This document shows positions 24,396-37,439 of a stretch of 64,000 nucleotides of DNA, one piece after another. The stretch lies in the NCBI GenBank assembly GCA_025267735.1, contig CM046299.1, forward strand, positions 41,679,733 through 41,743,732, given 5' to 3'. The stretch is from Mactra quadrangularis. Lineage: Eukaryota > Mollusca > Bivalvia > Venerida > Mactridae. A program made the position numbers and the translations under genes. A model generated the notes under the pieces. The model was not told the origin of the DNA. It saw nothing but the letters and a program-made list of their open reading frames with translations, and ran no database searches. Positions within the stretch are counted from its first letter, which is position 1, and each line of letters begins with the position of its first letter.

Positions 24396-25650
24396 TTAGC
24401 TTTACTTACAACGAAAATCGGTAATATATCGTTTAAAATACGGAGGAAACACCGTTTGGTCAAGTTTTAGTTTTGTTTGAAACCACTATTGATGATATTC
24501 AAGTTACTAGCGACTTGATAATTATCAAGTTTGATTTTCAGTTATGGTTCACATACATGTGGCATTACTAATGCATGAAATAATATTTAAAGTGTTTCTA
24601 CCACATATCGATCGATTGATGTGCAGAGTAAATGGGTGAATAAAAAGCGGTGAAAGTCGATAATAGCGCCCCAGTTCATACCAGCAGACCAGCTGCTCAG
24701 TCATATGTTTCTGTCAACATCTACTCTCTGCTTGGTTAATTTTAAGACAACATAGCAAGCTTGTGAAAAAGGGATTATCACAGCATGTCACACAACAGAA
24801 AATGTGACTTTTAAAGTAGCATAAATGGTCAGCGATAATAGACAGTTAAATAAAGTCGAACATGTTAAATGAAACAATGCAAAGCGAACAAAGTGGATGA
24901 CATTATTTCTATTGAAAAATCAATACTTGACTCACACCAGTAACAATGAACAATCTGCTACGCTCCAATAACAAGAGCCTGAGTAAACACGCGTGTCAGC
25001 CCAAGTTATATCATACTAAGTAAAGAAAGAAAAATAAACATCTAAATTTTTAAAACGCTACATATCAAACCTTTTGCAATGAAAAATTATACTCCGAGCT
25101 TCTTTCCTATCGAATATTACAACCACAGTTGCCGGTATTGAATCAGCTGATTGTACATTAACTCTCATTTATTTAGGTCAGCTTTATTTCCTATTATCCC
25201 GATTCAGATGTTGAAATAATCACTGTTCTGTAACTGATACAATACTAGTTTTCCAATGCGAGCTTTTCGCGATGCTTTTTTAGCGAATACGAGTACTTTG
25301 TTTAAACATTAATAACAAATAATGTTTGTATTTTTAAATTATCTAAAATACCATAAATGATATTTTCAGCATATCTAAATTATTTTTTTCCATGTTTAAT
25401 TGATAATTACTCACTAATTCATAGATGTCAAAATTACAGTCCTGAAGACAAGCCCAATACTTTCACTAATTATCTCTACCAGGTAGAGGTCCGACTGCGA
25501 GTTATTTTACAATAAAACTAATATGACTTTATGTAAAACAGAAATGTCAAAAAGTCCCACCAAACAAATTGACTTTAACCCTTAATTTGTATATACAGTG
25601 TATGAATGCGTGTACATGCATGGCTACATGTATTTACGAAAATAAATAAC
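24396..25650. other. No feature seen
   Basis: AT-rich intergenic DNA with no exon or clear repeat recognised. Confidence 0.35.
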
Positions 25651-25654
25651 TTAG

Positions 25655-26205
25655 TTACAGTAAGTAAGTAAGAAAGTTAGTAAGTAAGGTTTTTATTAAA
25701 GTGACATGTGTAAGATACAATTCATATGTATAAAGAACAAGGTAATATAAGTACAGAATACACCCGGCCCTATGGACCTATAAGTCACTATGTTAAACTA
25801 AATGTATGTACAATATAAATAAATACATAGAACTATCTATTGTAAGTAAGTCTCTGTCTCTTTGAGTATGCTTGCACTAGATACTTTGCGACTTTACGCG
25901 GATGGGTTAAAAGTAGGGTTTTATTCTTATTTTCATCATTGAATTCTAAAAAAATCATTATTTAAGTATATATCATAAAATATTTTATCTGTAATGTTGT
26001 CATAACAGTTACAATTTAATAAAATATGTGTCTCTGTTTCGACACTATTTAAATCACAGAACAAACACAGTCTCTGTTCTAAAGGTTCTTTGTTATAACG
26101 ACCAGTTTCAACTCTAATAGGCAAAATGCCAAAACGTAGCTGCGCTAGTAGAGATCGTTCATTTCTATTCAGATTATGTGAAACATATTTTTCTTGTTCA
26201 AACAT
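25655..26205 (-). mobile_element. 5'-truncated LINE, reverse-transcriptase C-terminus and 3' tail
   Basis: The frame 26205-25936 encodes a segment with ERSLLAQLRFGILPIRVETG and RLCLFC...ETETHILLNC, the Cys/His end motif seen after the RT domain in many non-LTR elements. It is followed by AATAAAAACC and a (CTTA)n tail. Upstream coding sequence is missing. I cannot assign the clade. Confidence 0.72.
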
Positions 26206-26800
26206 CTTTATCTATGTTTCTATACATTTTGCGGGACCAGAACAGGAGTTTCAATCAATCTTTGTTTACAAAATGAAATCATGCCTTGGGTGTTTATATT
26301 TGAATAAAATAATCGGCAAAATTTTCACAACCGATTTGCTTCCCGTTTACATTGAGTGGCATGCGTAAAATTTAGCATACGAATGATCAAACAAGTTGAA
26401 TAAAAATTAAAGATGTTAAAATTGGCATGTATGAAAAACATTTCTATTGAATGCTGAATGAGAAATTATATTTAACTTGAGGTACGAATTATTTTTAATC
26501 GGACTTAATACGCCGATGTTTACATATGCCGATAGGCGAAACGTTATAACTGGTTAAGAAGTACATGTAATACAATTGGCAGGAAAGGTCAACATTGACA
26601 ATACCTTTGTATCGCTACTTCGGCACATTAACAACACTGTTTTTGTTGAAGTTCAATAATCTTTTATACTTCACTTAAATGAAAAACATGTCTTTATTTG
26701 GCCATTTCATGCCATGTTAACAAGTACAATGCTTACTAATCTATTAGCAACATCAAGTGCTGACAAATTCATTTTATCAGAATTGGCGGATGGTTTTTAG
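26206..26800. other. No feature seen
   Basis: AT-rich DNA upstream of the LINE fragment; no supportable feature. Confidence 0.35.
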
Positions 26801-26802
26801 GG

Positions 26803-26978
26803 TCGGTAGGGTGGTAATAGGGGTTGGTAGGGTGGTAATAGGGGTTGGTAGGGTGGTAATAGGGGTTGGTAGGGTGGTAATAGGGGTTGGTAGGGTGGTA
26901 ATAGGGGTTGGTAGGATGGTAATAAAAGACCAAAAGTTGGTAATAAGGGACGGTATAGTGGTAATATGGGGTGGTTCT
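26803..26978. repeat. 21-bp minisatellite
   Basis: GGTAGGGTGGTAATAGGGGTT repeats about six times, then decays. The unit is a multiple of three, so both strands stay open (VVIGVGR on plus); not a gene. Runs of G on one strand could form quadruplexes. Confidence 0.93.
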
Positions 26979-27540
26979 TTATTAACGCATGGTAAGAAAA
27001 TCTGATTTTCATGAATGCCGTGGGTCACGTACAAATTGCCTACAAGTTATTGACCAAGACATCGCCTTTTATCATTGAAGTACACGGGATTATCCAGCCT
27101 ATTCCCAGGATAAGAGAATGTTGTATATCAAATAATCAAATGGTCTTAAAACAACATTTAATTAATTATATAATCATGTGTGGACACTTCTACAAAATGT
27201 CTTGCAAAAAAATTTAAGTCAAAAGATCAAAACATTATAAATTGTTCTGTTAAGTTCCACTATTTCAAATATTGAATCGATTGTCTTCATAGCAAAATGA
27301 TATTGATATAGAGCTCTTTTTTTCTCAAAATATGTCTATTGGAATTCAAAGTCGTCCACAATCACATCCCATGAGTGTGCAATAATTAAGGAGGACTTAA
27401 TGTAACATAACTTCTACTTTTCTAATTCTTCCGCACAACGGCCACCGTCATCAGGTTGACTATCTTGTCGTATGTTTGGGTGTGCGCGTAAAAATGCATA
27501 TAAAGGTCCATGTTAAAAAACTTGTGCTTCACATATATAT

Positions 27541-27792
27541 ACTAGGACGAAAAAGAAACGCCGGGTACATAAAATATGCAACACATGTCCGGCCGTGTTT
27601 CGCAAAACAAGAAGGGTCATCGTTAAAAGGGGGTATTTTTTCACATAATCAGCATGGAAATCGATTGAAACTTCAACAGCTGGTTCCATACAGATGACAT
27701 TTCATACAAAAATAAATATAATAATCCAATAATACAATTTATCCCTTAAAACAATCATTATAGGTTACCCGGCGTTTCTTTTTCGTCCTAGT
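27541..27792. mobile_element. CTAGGACG MITE, full copy (252 bp)
   Basis: Perfect 27-bp inverted ends (ACTAGGACGAAAAAGAAACG and on), lying in TATAT flanks, so a TA target is likely. No transposase. Identical over 70 bp to the end at position 1. Confidence 0.88.
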
Positions 27793-27921
27793 ATATATGA
27801 AGTTAAATTAAAAAAACAAAACATACTTATAATATAATATTATTATAATTGTTTATAGTAGTACAGTTTTGAAGGCCTTACAACTCTTAGCAGACAGAGT
27901 GCTGGTACTAGGTATTATTTT

Positions 27922-28279
27922 AGAGCTGTCACGATACGCCAGAAGCGTATGGCGATATATTGCAAATCCGCTAGCACCGTATCGAAACATTGCAAATCTT
28001 ACATGATAAAATCTAGCTGCGTTAAGTCTATACGGTCATTTAGGACTGTGATATATGTTGTACAACCAATCGAACGAGTCCCATTCAGTTAAAATTCTTG
28101 TAACTTAGGCTCAAATTGAATGAACGATGGAAAAACTGACGTTTCGCGATGGGAAACATTTTCCTATGAAATAAAAAATAAACGCCAAATACCGGTACGT
28201 TAAATTCGTACCGCGGTAAGTATTGCCGCAGCTGCGTATTGCAATATACCCGTAGACCGGTACATATTGTGACAGCCCT
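27922..28279. mobile_element. hAT-type MITE, 358 bp
   Basis: Ends AGAGCTGTCAC / GTGACAGCCCT. Flanks ATTATTTT and AATATTTT match at 7 of 8. Internal CGATACG and ACCGGTACG motifs. An 8-bp duplication and (T)AGGGCTGTCAC-like ends suit hAT. Confidence 0.72.
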
Positions 28280-28302
28280 AATATTTTCATTCATACATTA
28301 TG

Positions 28303-28776
28303 AGGTTACATACCACTAAATGGTAACCGGAAGTGAGCATTTACCGGAAGTAGAAAGTGTGACATAGTCCTTATTTATTTTTTGAGAGTGCATGGATACC
28401 TCATTTGTGGTGCTTTTTAATATTGAAGAGTATGTATGTATTTGACAATGCTTTTCCTATGAAAGTATGCAAAAATTCAATGGATCTGGTTTGTTTAGTC
28501 GCGAAAACTGGTTAAAAGGGGAGATGACTCTGTACGGCTGGCGAAGAGTTAAAAACCAGGACATTTTCAGGGTAGGAACTTTCAATCGAAATTTATTTTC
28601 TTATAAGTAACGTAACTTTTTTTCTAATACTGATCATTTTGAGGGGAATAGATAGATCTTTCAGCCTATATATGGTTTGGGGTATCTTACGTACCTTGGT
28701 CATAGTGTAATTTGTCATTGAAAATGAGACTTTTTATATACAACAAAGAAGGATTTTATTTAGTGGTATGTAACCT
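28303..28776. mobile_element. TIR element with AGGTTACATACC ends, 474 bp
   Basis: Perfect 19-bp inverted ends AGGTTACATACCACTAAAT, flanked by ATG on both sides. No coding capacity seen. Superfamily not assigned. Confidence 0.8.
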
Positions 28777-28994
28777 ATGATCATGTCGGTAAACCACACC
28801 AGCACGAAACGTAGACTACAAAATGAACTTGTTGTTCTATCTCCTTTCAATTATGCTTTGTACAGCTTTTATCAACCTTTATAATTAGTCTTGTTATATT
28901 AATCGGCACTTTACTTGTGGTAACGATCTTACGACGAATTCTGTCGCACGTTCTCTGTCATCGTTGATACTTTTATTATATTGTAGTTAAGATA

Positions 28995-29148
28995 CTTTGG
29001 TAGTCTCAACTAAAAGTTGTACCATACTATTGAATAAGCAATACATAAATCGCATTTCAAAATAAATGGTAATCAATTCTTGGGTAAAATCATTGTGCGT
29101 GCAGTAGGCATGAGAATGTGTCCAAACTATTAGCAGGCACTGTTTATG
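28995..29148 (+). mobile_element. Decayed right half of the CAGTACCC MITE
   Basis: Shares GCATTTCAAAATAAA, GCAGTAGGC and TGTCCAAAC with 3640-3769. Confidence 0.45.
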
Positions 29149-29149
29149 T

Positions 29150-31680
29150 TTAGAATTTAATACGGATATGTAACATATTTTGGAAAATTAATACATTGTA
29201 TGTCGTAGTTATTGTATACAATTTAATACACGTATTATTTATAACATGTCAACACATACTGTCTTGGTATGACGAGGGTCTCACAACAGTCACTTTGCTA
29301 GCGCGTTGTTTTTGGTGCTGAGTTCGACAACTAATGACAACTTCCATGTGTTTGAGCCGCTGTATATATTTGCAGCATTATTATGATTTTGTGGTTCTTA
29401 TGTTTTATGAAATGTTATTGATCACAGAGAAAGTATATCAGTTGGCGGAAAATTTGACTTGTGACCTTAGCAGGTGACAACCGATTCGCTCCCAGTCACT
29501 TTCGCTCTTGGACGATTCGCCAGTAGTAGATTCGCTCCCAAATTGAGGGCGAATTGTCTCCATAAGTGGAGACGAAAGTCCGATTATTTAGAAACTATTC
29601 GAAAGTTTCGCTTATAAGTGCATTTCATCTTTAACTGGCTTTTAGTGCATTTAGTATATTACATGTAGTTGATTGAAGCAATAAGTCATGTTATAATCAC
29701 TAGGGAATAAAAACAACTCTATGAACATACTTAGTCATAATTTTGTGCTCTGTATATACACATATGCCATTTGATCAAATCTTGTATTTAAGTATTCGGA
29801 TCAAATGGACCATTTATTCCATAATAAATTTTTAGCGAATGACCAAGATATTCCGAATGGTATGAGAGTAACATCTGCAGTGTTAATTAATATTTCTAAT
29901 TAGTACATTCATTGACATCAGGACAACTGATGTGAAGATGAAAATAATATTTTAATATATATAGGTGTCAGTTTATATATAAAATTTGTCACATATTAAT
30001 ATAGTAATTATAGACCATAACTATATAATGTCTAGTGACTGACACGTTATAAATGGTGTTTAATTTACGACTGTAGTTTGTTGATATGTAAAGGTCGTAA
30101 ACTAGGCTTATGTTTACTGTTTCAATATAAACTTGTCTTATTTTTAGATAACTATATCATGTATCTATACAGTAAAAATGTATTATTTAAACTTCATACA
30201 AGTTTACAAGTTTATTCAACAAAGAAATATGCCAATCATATTGATGTAATTGGACGTGCTCACATAATGCAAGTTTTACTAACAGAATCCGCAAAAAGTT
30301 CCGGGAATATCTATTTATCAACTTGTCACCATAACAAATTCAGTAGTTCAGCGCTTTTATTTTCTTTGTTAATATTGTTGAGAAGGTTAAACAGTTTCCT
30401 CGGCTTCTCAACTGAAATACCCCGTCACACACTCTAGCCTGTTATCACACACCTGAAACAAATAAATTTAAAAATGAGCATGAGTATATGTTTTTTAATA
30501 AAAACAATATAAACGCATGATTTAAACAAAATTATCTGTCTGTTCTTCTTTGTTCTGATGGTCGCGAAAATAGGTGACAAAATGGCGAATTTCCCATATA
30601 CATGTACCCACAAAAATCTTAATTCCAATGAAAGCACTATATACTTTACTGCATCATGTACCCTTGTGTCCACCATGACATTATGAATCTAATTGTGCAA
30701 TTTCAGAGGTAACTTTAAATTAAACAGCTGATTTCTGTGGTAGCTCCGGAAACCCCTACATTCGCATCTGACAGCTACTTTTTGGAATATCTCGGTCAAT
30801 ACTGTTATAACCAATTTAAATGAACAATTGAGATGCAATTCTAGCATCTGAAACTTAAATTAAACAATCAAAAATATTTTAAATCTCACAACTTCACTTC
30901 AATTGCAAAAAAATCGTCTGTTATGAATTTCTATCCCGGCCAATTCGGCACGGCGGCTTTAAACTGTGGTGTGCCACCCGAAGTATTTATTACTTTCAAA
31001 GTGTTATACTTGAACTTTTTTTGTAAAATTCTACCTAAAAGTGTAAGCTAGCGTAGGATCATTCTATTCTATATCAAACATTCAGAACTTTTCCAAAGAT
31101 ATTTGTCTGTATAATGTCACAATACTATATAAGCAACAAACTGTTCGGTAAGAAATATTATGATTTATATTCATTTGTGGGTAACAGTGATAGTTTGTTT
31201 ACATTTGATATTTCATAACAGGTTATGCGTAGAAATATTAACAAAGTTGTGCGAAAATACAATCGATGCAGAGTAAACGATCAGCTGTTTTTTGTTTTTT
31301 TTTTTTCAAAAAAAATCATTCAAAATAAAAGATGGCGTCAAGTATGGCCGCTAGTTTTATAAAAGACTGATTTACATGTACGCACATATCTCAATATTTA
31401 TGTTGATTTTGTATTAAGCTGGACGTGTACTTTTACACATATTTGGTCAAAAGTTAGAACGAATGTTATCCTCATCCGGTCAATTATTACAATGTAAACG
31501 CTGACCCGCCAGTTTCTGTCTGTTATTTATCACTGTTGTAAACTCGAGTGGCAATTGACAAACAATGAGGCACTTGAGGTTGACCATTATATTATACTGA
31601 CCTCTATATACAAACACGTTTAGATAAAGTGTGAAGTTGTCATCTTCACAATAAGGAAATAATCATTAACATTATATATA
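29150..31680. other. Long intergenic stretch, little seen
   Basis: At 29480-29570 GATTCGC(T/C)C recurs. A 119-codon open frame at 30078-30437 has no family signature and typical AT-rich composition. Otherwise nothing I could support. Confidence 0.35.
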
Positions 31681-31682
31681 TG

Positions 31683-31975
31683 AGTTTTAACTCAGTCGGT
31701 AGCATACACTGCAAGAGGGGTGATAGGTTCGATTCCTGAGTGAAGCATACTTTAGTGGAGTTTGGTCATGAAATAATTTCTACAGCCATTCTCAATCCTG
31801 TCACTGATTCTTACTCATGTAGACCAGGTATAGTTACCGTGGAATTGCAATTTCTGCCTAGTAACTGGTTATTAGCTTAATCCAGATTTTGTCCTTACAG
31901 GAACGGTTAGTAGGTTGACGGACCGTCATGATATGACCTGTACAGGCGTCTTTAAACCTAATCAAATCAACTTAG
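31683..31975 (+). mobile_element. SINE family C, decayed copy
   Basis: TTTTAACTCAGTCGGTAGC head, AGGTTCGATTCC B box, GGAGTTTGGTCATG body and GGTTAGTAGGTTGACGGACC near the tail. Confidence 0.7.
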
Positions 31976-32285
31976 TTTGTCATCTGTTTGACTATGGATC
32001 CAAGAGTCATGAGTTCGAATACCGGCCGGGACTTACATGCATTCGTATATATTGTAGTTGGCTATGAAATATCTTCTGCGGCCATTCTCCCACCATTTTC
32101 TTTGTCAAATGAGTCAGATGTTAGCCACTAGCGCACTAGAGATGTATTGTACTAAAATCTTGCATGTTTGTAAGCCCGTGCCAAAAGGGCTAGGCCTACA
32201 AAAGGACCATGAGTAGGATGTTGACCACCGCTGAAAAATGACTGAGAAGAATAATGCTGAAACGCGGCGTAAGTCACCCACCATT
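31976..32285 (+). mobile_element. SINE family C, second decayed copy in tandem
   Basis: GAGTTCGAATACCGGCCGGG, GCGGCCATTCTCCCACC and CGCGGCGTAAGTC are recognisable. The rest is worn. Confidence 0.5.
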
Positions 32286-32309
32286 AACAAGAGCACCGCT
32301 AGGCGGAGC

Positions 32310-32640
32310 ATTATATGCCTGAGAATAATTGTGGAAAACAAAGCAGAGAAAAAAGATACCATTGAGAATGCTTCTTTTTATTCGTGATGAGTATAACTTT
32401 GTCACTCATGCTCCGGAAACTGTTTTCAGTTTTAAGGTAATAGTGACCTTGACCTTTGACCTTGTGACCCCAAAATCAATAAGGCTCTTTTACCCGATAT
32501 GGACAATCATCCTATGAAGTTAGAATATTGTGAGCCGAATGGAACTTAAGTTATGCTCCGGAAACCAAATTGCTAACAGACGGACGGACGGACGGACAGA
32601 CAGGCGCCAGGGGGTATAACATAATATGCCCAAAATTGTT
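32310..32640. repeat. GTGACCTTGACCTTTGACC-type dispersed repeat
   Basis: TATGCTCCGGAAAC occurs twice (32407 as CATGCTCCGGAAAC, and 32552), enclosing GTGACCTTGACCTTTGACCT and ending in (GGAC)n and GGGGGTATAAC. Several TGACCT half-sites lie together. Confidence 0.5.
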
Positions 32641-33079
32641 TCGAGCATATAATAATACACCATCATGTTTCAGCAATGGTTGAAATTGTTGAGAATTTTA
32701 CACTTGAAAACAACCTGAGCACATGTATTGCTACCAGGTCGTATATTTCCGGTACTGGTCGGAGTTTTCCGACTTAATTCGAACAGACAAGCCGTAAATA
32801 ATCTGCAATTTCTGTGATCTGAAAATGTTTTCATTTGACAAACCCGGTCGAGTTTAGAGTGCGATTACATTAATATGGTGGCTAATTTGTGCCATTAGAT
32901 AACTAGATAATTAACTAGCTAATAAGCTGGTTATCTGGTGGCAGAAATACGCCGCCATACATTAAACTACTCGTTACCTGAAATATTTTGTCACTTTTAC
33001 TTAAATTTACTTTTCTCGTTTGAAGCGTTTTCTTGATTATGTAATCATAAAACCAATGACCGGACATAAATAATATTAA

Positions 33080-33335
33080 TTGGTAGTGAGCCGGGATTTC
33101 CAATCTAGTGTCCGGAAGGGGGTATGTGTTCGTATCCTACTAGAGCCGCTGGTACCCTTCACGAAAATTTGACAATTATGTCAATTTTTGTACAAAATAA
33201 TATATGTAGAGAAGTGTTTAGCCTTGTGGAAGGAAACGTTAGCACTGGAAGTAGACAAGTGGCCAGGAAAGCTTTATTAGGCACACTTGATGCCGTTTTA
33301 AATAACCTTGTGTTGACACGGCGTTACACCCAATA
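33080..33335 (+). mobile_element. SINE family B, decayed copy
   Basis: TTGGTAGTGAGCCGGGATTT, TTGTGGAAGGAAACG, AAGTGGCCAGGAAAGC and GACACGGCGTTACACCC match family B. Confidence 0.7.
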
Positions 33336-33527
33336 TAAAAATAGTATCCATCTATTAAAAATAAGATTACCTTGAGATGATAATGAGGTTCAAAAGTTAC
33401 AGGGTGATACGATAGATAGCCCAATTAATTTACATTCATGAAATTTGTAGTAATTTATCTACTCATGGCGACAATGAGATTGCCCTCTTAATACATACGC
33501 TATTACAACCAAAAAGAAGGCACGATG

Positions 33528-33844
33528 ATGCTGCACAGGCCCGTATGAATAGGGGGGCTAGGGGGGGGCTTAGCCCTCCCAATATTTTCAGCAGTTATAG
33601 TGATTGAGGATCTTAGATGAATCTGTCACACCAGAGACATAGAAAAAGCACAGATGTATCGACAAAATAAATATGAATACACACACTTTTTATGAAGCAA
33701 GATGCTCAAATGCAGTGTAAAATTAAAATTAAACTTAATCATGTACTTAGTATACATTCCTTCCATACTTATTGAATAAAGCCCCTGTTCATACCGTTAG
33801 CCCCCCCCCCCGCATCTGAAAATGCTTCCTACGTGCCTGCTGCA
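33528..33844. mobile_element. Foldback-like element with poly-G/poly-C ends
   Basis: GCACAGGCCCGTATGAAT...GGGGGGG at the left is answered by CCCCCCCC...CTACGTGCCTGCTGC at the right. The body is AT-rich. Confidence 0.5.
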
Positions 33845-33924
33845 TATATTTTATAATTTGCTTTTAAAAGGGTTAACGATTTTTTTTGAATACATGTGAA
33901 TCAGTTTAGAAAAAGGATGATTTC

Positions 33925-34150
33925 TTCCAAGACCTCTCTTTGAAGGTACAGTAAAAAACAGAGTTGAAGTGCATCTCCTGGTCCCCTGGGGTGGGACAAT
34001 GCTAAAAGAATTGGCCCAAGGATTGCCATTCGGAGAGGGGACCCTTCCGGCGTCAAGGGACTGTTCATCATTCATAGAAAGACTGTCTGAACTCTTTAAG
34101 ACTGCTGGCCTTTGCTTACACACTAAAACCACAATAAAAACTTTACCAGT
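33925..34150. other. GC-balanced island with open frames on both strands
   Basis: Between AT-rich flanks lies sequence of clearly different composition (GGTCCCCTGGGGTGGGACAA and on), open on plus for 82 codons (33969-34217) and on minus for 93 (34132-33851). AATAAA follows at about 34131. It could be a processed pseudogene, an exon of an unseen gene, a non-coding RNA or a repeat. I do not recognise it. Confidence 0.35.
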
Positions 34151-34439
34151 AAAATATTATTTAATATTGAAATCCAGATTGCTTATTGTTACAAAAACAA
34201 ACATGTTAAAAAACTAACTAAAGCAATAATAAATATTTTTATTATAACTTTCAATAAACAATTTATAATACAATTTATTAACAAATATTTAAACAAAAAT
34301 GATATGTAATAACAATTGGCAAAGAATACAGCTGTAAAACGATGTGACGTCACACATATGACGTATTGTAATCTCAGTAAAATCAACCTTTTTATCGCCG
34401 ACGATGATTTGATGAGTTTAATTTTTTGGTCATTTTCAC

Positions 34440-34740
34440 TAGCGATTCATAGGCGGATTTAGCGGGGGTCAAGGGGTCCGGAACCCCCCCCCCCCCTAGA
34501 ATTTCCAAAATGTACCTTTTTATTCGTGTAATTATTGACAGTAAGTCATTTTTATGTAGCATTAAGCAATTTTTCTCGGTGCTTAAGATAGATTTAATGG
34601 TTATGTAGTTTTTATTATTAATATATTGCATTATTCTGCAAAATGTGTATAATGTGGTTGTGGTTCGAAAGTTAGGACCCCCCTGGACAAAGTTCGGACC
34701 CCCTTTAGAAAAAAAATCCTGGATCCGCCCTTGCTCTTAA
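34440..34740. mobile_element. GGCGGATYYAG-ended foldback repeat
   Basis: ATAGGCGGATTTAGCGGGGG at the left and CTGGATCCGCCCTTGC at the right are imperfect inverses, with GGACCCCC/GGGGTCC runs inside. A related pair may frame 43690-43890. Confidence 0.5.
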
Positions 34741-35097
34741 ATACACTGAAAGAATAATTATTTGGATCGAATTCTAATGTGATGTCACCATTTCATTTAT
34801 ATGTTTTTCATTCGGATCTCCTCGACGGACATAACATAGATTATGCAGTCAATCTAAATTTCATTTTAAATGTGTATTATGTTGAAATAAAGTCAGAACT
34901 ACATTAAATCATAACCCTTGGGACCTAGTATTTCAAATAAAATAGTTTTGATAACGTGTTAAACGGCGTTAAACCCAACAAACTAACAAACTTAAGTTAA
35001 GCATATATAACGTTATTTTTTGAAGTCGTTACTTCAAATACCATAATTAGAGGGACCATACGTAAAACATGTGTATTTTGATGCGACTCATAAATAT

Positions 35098-35795
35098 AAT
35101 TATTTGGATACAAATTAAATCAAAATGTCCGTCACCATTACCGTCTTTTATATGGAAGATTCAAAGTGACTGTCGATAGGTTTTTTCTAACACTGAATGG
35201 TTCTAACACTATACCCTTTAGCTTCTGGTCACGACGAGTCAAAATAAAAGTTCATATTTTTCAAAAATGACAATTTTCCATTTCTATACAATCAACTACT
35301 TTCAACACAAAATGTGTTTCAGCGCTTTGATTAAAACTCGTCCCACGACGTTGTTTGACCTTTGCAGAACAGAACTCCATGACATTTTGCATTTTTCATT
35401 CAATCCTTTCTTTATGGGAACCTGGACACTTTCCTGCCCAAAAGTAAAAGTTAGCAGATTTGAATAAAATTTATTTGGATACAAAATCACAATGTCTGTC
35501 ATCATTACATATTTATTATGGAAGATTCAAAATGACTTTCGATAGGTTTCTTCTAATGATTCCAAGACTATTCCTTTAGCTTCTGGTCACGACGAGTCAA
35601 AATAAAAGTTTATACTTTTCAAAAATGACAATTTTCCATTTCTAAACAATTAACAACTTTTAAACCCAAAAAGTCCGTGTATCAGCGCTTTGATTAATGA
35701 TCGTCTCACGATATCGTTTGACCTTCGGAGAAAAGAACTCGTTGAATGTACTTTTCCATTCAATCCTTTCTTTTCATGAACCTAAAAACTGATCG
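35098..35795 (+). repeat. ~370-bp tandem duplication
   Basis: ATTATTTGGATACAAA starts units at about 35100 and 35469. TTCTGGTCACGACGAGTCAA and AATGACAATTTTCCATTTCT occur in both at matching positions. The copies have diverged moderately. A weaker third start is at 34758. Confidence 0.88.
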
Positions 35796-36837
35796 AAATA
35801 AAAAAATTACATAAGTATTGTAAGCGCTTTAAAATGCCACTCACATGGTATCCACACATTTGTAGAATAGTTTAGCTTTCCATGATTTGAGAGAGTATTC
35901 TGTTGAACGTAGGATAATAATCAGAACAGAAAAGCATACTAGGAGTTGCTTTGTTACTTCTTTTGTTTGGTTTTATATATTTTGTTTTGAAACTTTACTA
36001 AAAAATGAAATATGAACTATTATGCCAAATAAATTCCGTAACGGAAGCACGGTCAGGAAATAGCATACATTTTTATCTAATCTGTTCCTAGAGTGATTAA
36101 TTCTAACACATTCCCACAAGTTGACCTCTTCTTATAATTTGTAGGAACAAGTTAGAAAAATGTTTATCACGTCCCCGCCATGCTTACGTATTCCAATTGA
36201 TATTCCCTCGACACAAGGTCTAAGATTAGCAACTATGAACCAAATGGTGAAATGAATTGTTTGAACATATAATTATCATTTTGGTGACGTCATTTACGTG
36301 AAAAATGCCATTTGAATACATCGACCCCCCACTATTTTGTGAAAAAAATGAAGTAATCACCGAAAGCTAAGTGATTACGAATTTGGTTTGGGACGAATTT
36401 GCTAGGGGACGAATCTTTTCGTTCATTCTTTAAATTGGATGCATAAACTTCCGATTTGAACTTTAAACACGAATTCTATCAAATATCTCAAGCATAAAAG
36501 TGAAATTTAAAAAAATGAAAAAGGAAGCATTTACGCGCCCCCCCCCCCAAAAGTTATCCGATCTTTATAGATTTAAATGATGTCTACGAAAACCGCTCAC
36601 GTAATTTGTCGACATGACCCGATGTCGCCTCAAGTTTGACAGCAGCTATTATGGGAATTCTACCTTAGTACAACGCTTAAAAGAAATGTTCCACACACGA
36701 ATATATATTTGAAATAATTTTAGATAATAAACAATCGTGCTTAGAACGAAAAAAATCAACTGTATATACAAATATGAACACATAAAAAATGTAATATATC
36801 ACAGAAGACAACGTGTTGATTTGGTGCATACATAATG

Positions 36838-37207
36838 AGGGACTTTTGTCTGTTATCTTCCCTTGATAAAATCTGAAGCAATCCAATTGGTAAGTAAGTC
36901 CTATCAGTTGGAACCCTTGGATTTTATCATTAAAGTCCTACATGTATTTAAGGATAATAAAACATTTCATCTAATATCTGTCTTGTTAATTAAGATATTA
37001 AAAAGGAGTTGTGAAATCTAGATAGTTCTTTACCCGAACAATATTAAGTTTGATTTTCAAACAAATTAAATTATTTACAAAGAAGTTATTTAGGATTAAG
37101 TGTAGCAAAATTGACAATGAAAAGTAAGGGTAAAATCCGAGTAATCCGACTGATTGGACTTACCTATTTGAAGACTATACAAGGGGAAATAACTCCTTAA
37201 TGTCCCT
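36838..37207 (+). mobile_element. AGGGAC TIR element, copy 1 (370 bp)
   Basis: Imperfect ~28-bp inverted ends (AGGGAC...TTATCTTCCCTTG / CAAGGGGAAATAACT...GTCCCT). Subterminal GATAAAATCTGAAG and TAAAATCC inverted motifs. Same order and strand as 59938-60298. Confidence 0.8.
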
Positions 37208-37439
37208 TATAACATGTATATAGAATCACAATATCACTAATTATGCCAGACAAATAATAATTTTAAAGTTTTGAAAATCGCTCGTTGGAGGGTAACACTT
37301 ATAAAAACGCATTATGCATTATGTGCAGACTTAAACATCACTTAATACCGACAGCAAGTAAAATATAAATTGAGATTATGGCATTCATACCCATAACTGT
37401 TGTAGCTATTCACGTAATATTATTTTCATGACGTGTTTT

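Noticed and set aside
26757..27034. Frames rich in VVIGVGR or TPITTLP
   Set aside because: Translations of the 21-bp minisatellite.
30078..30437. 119-codon frame on the plus strand
   Set aside because: AT-rich, no motif, no splice context that extends it.
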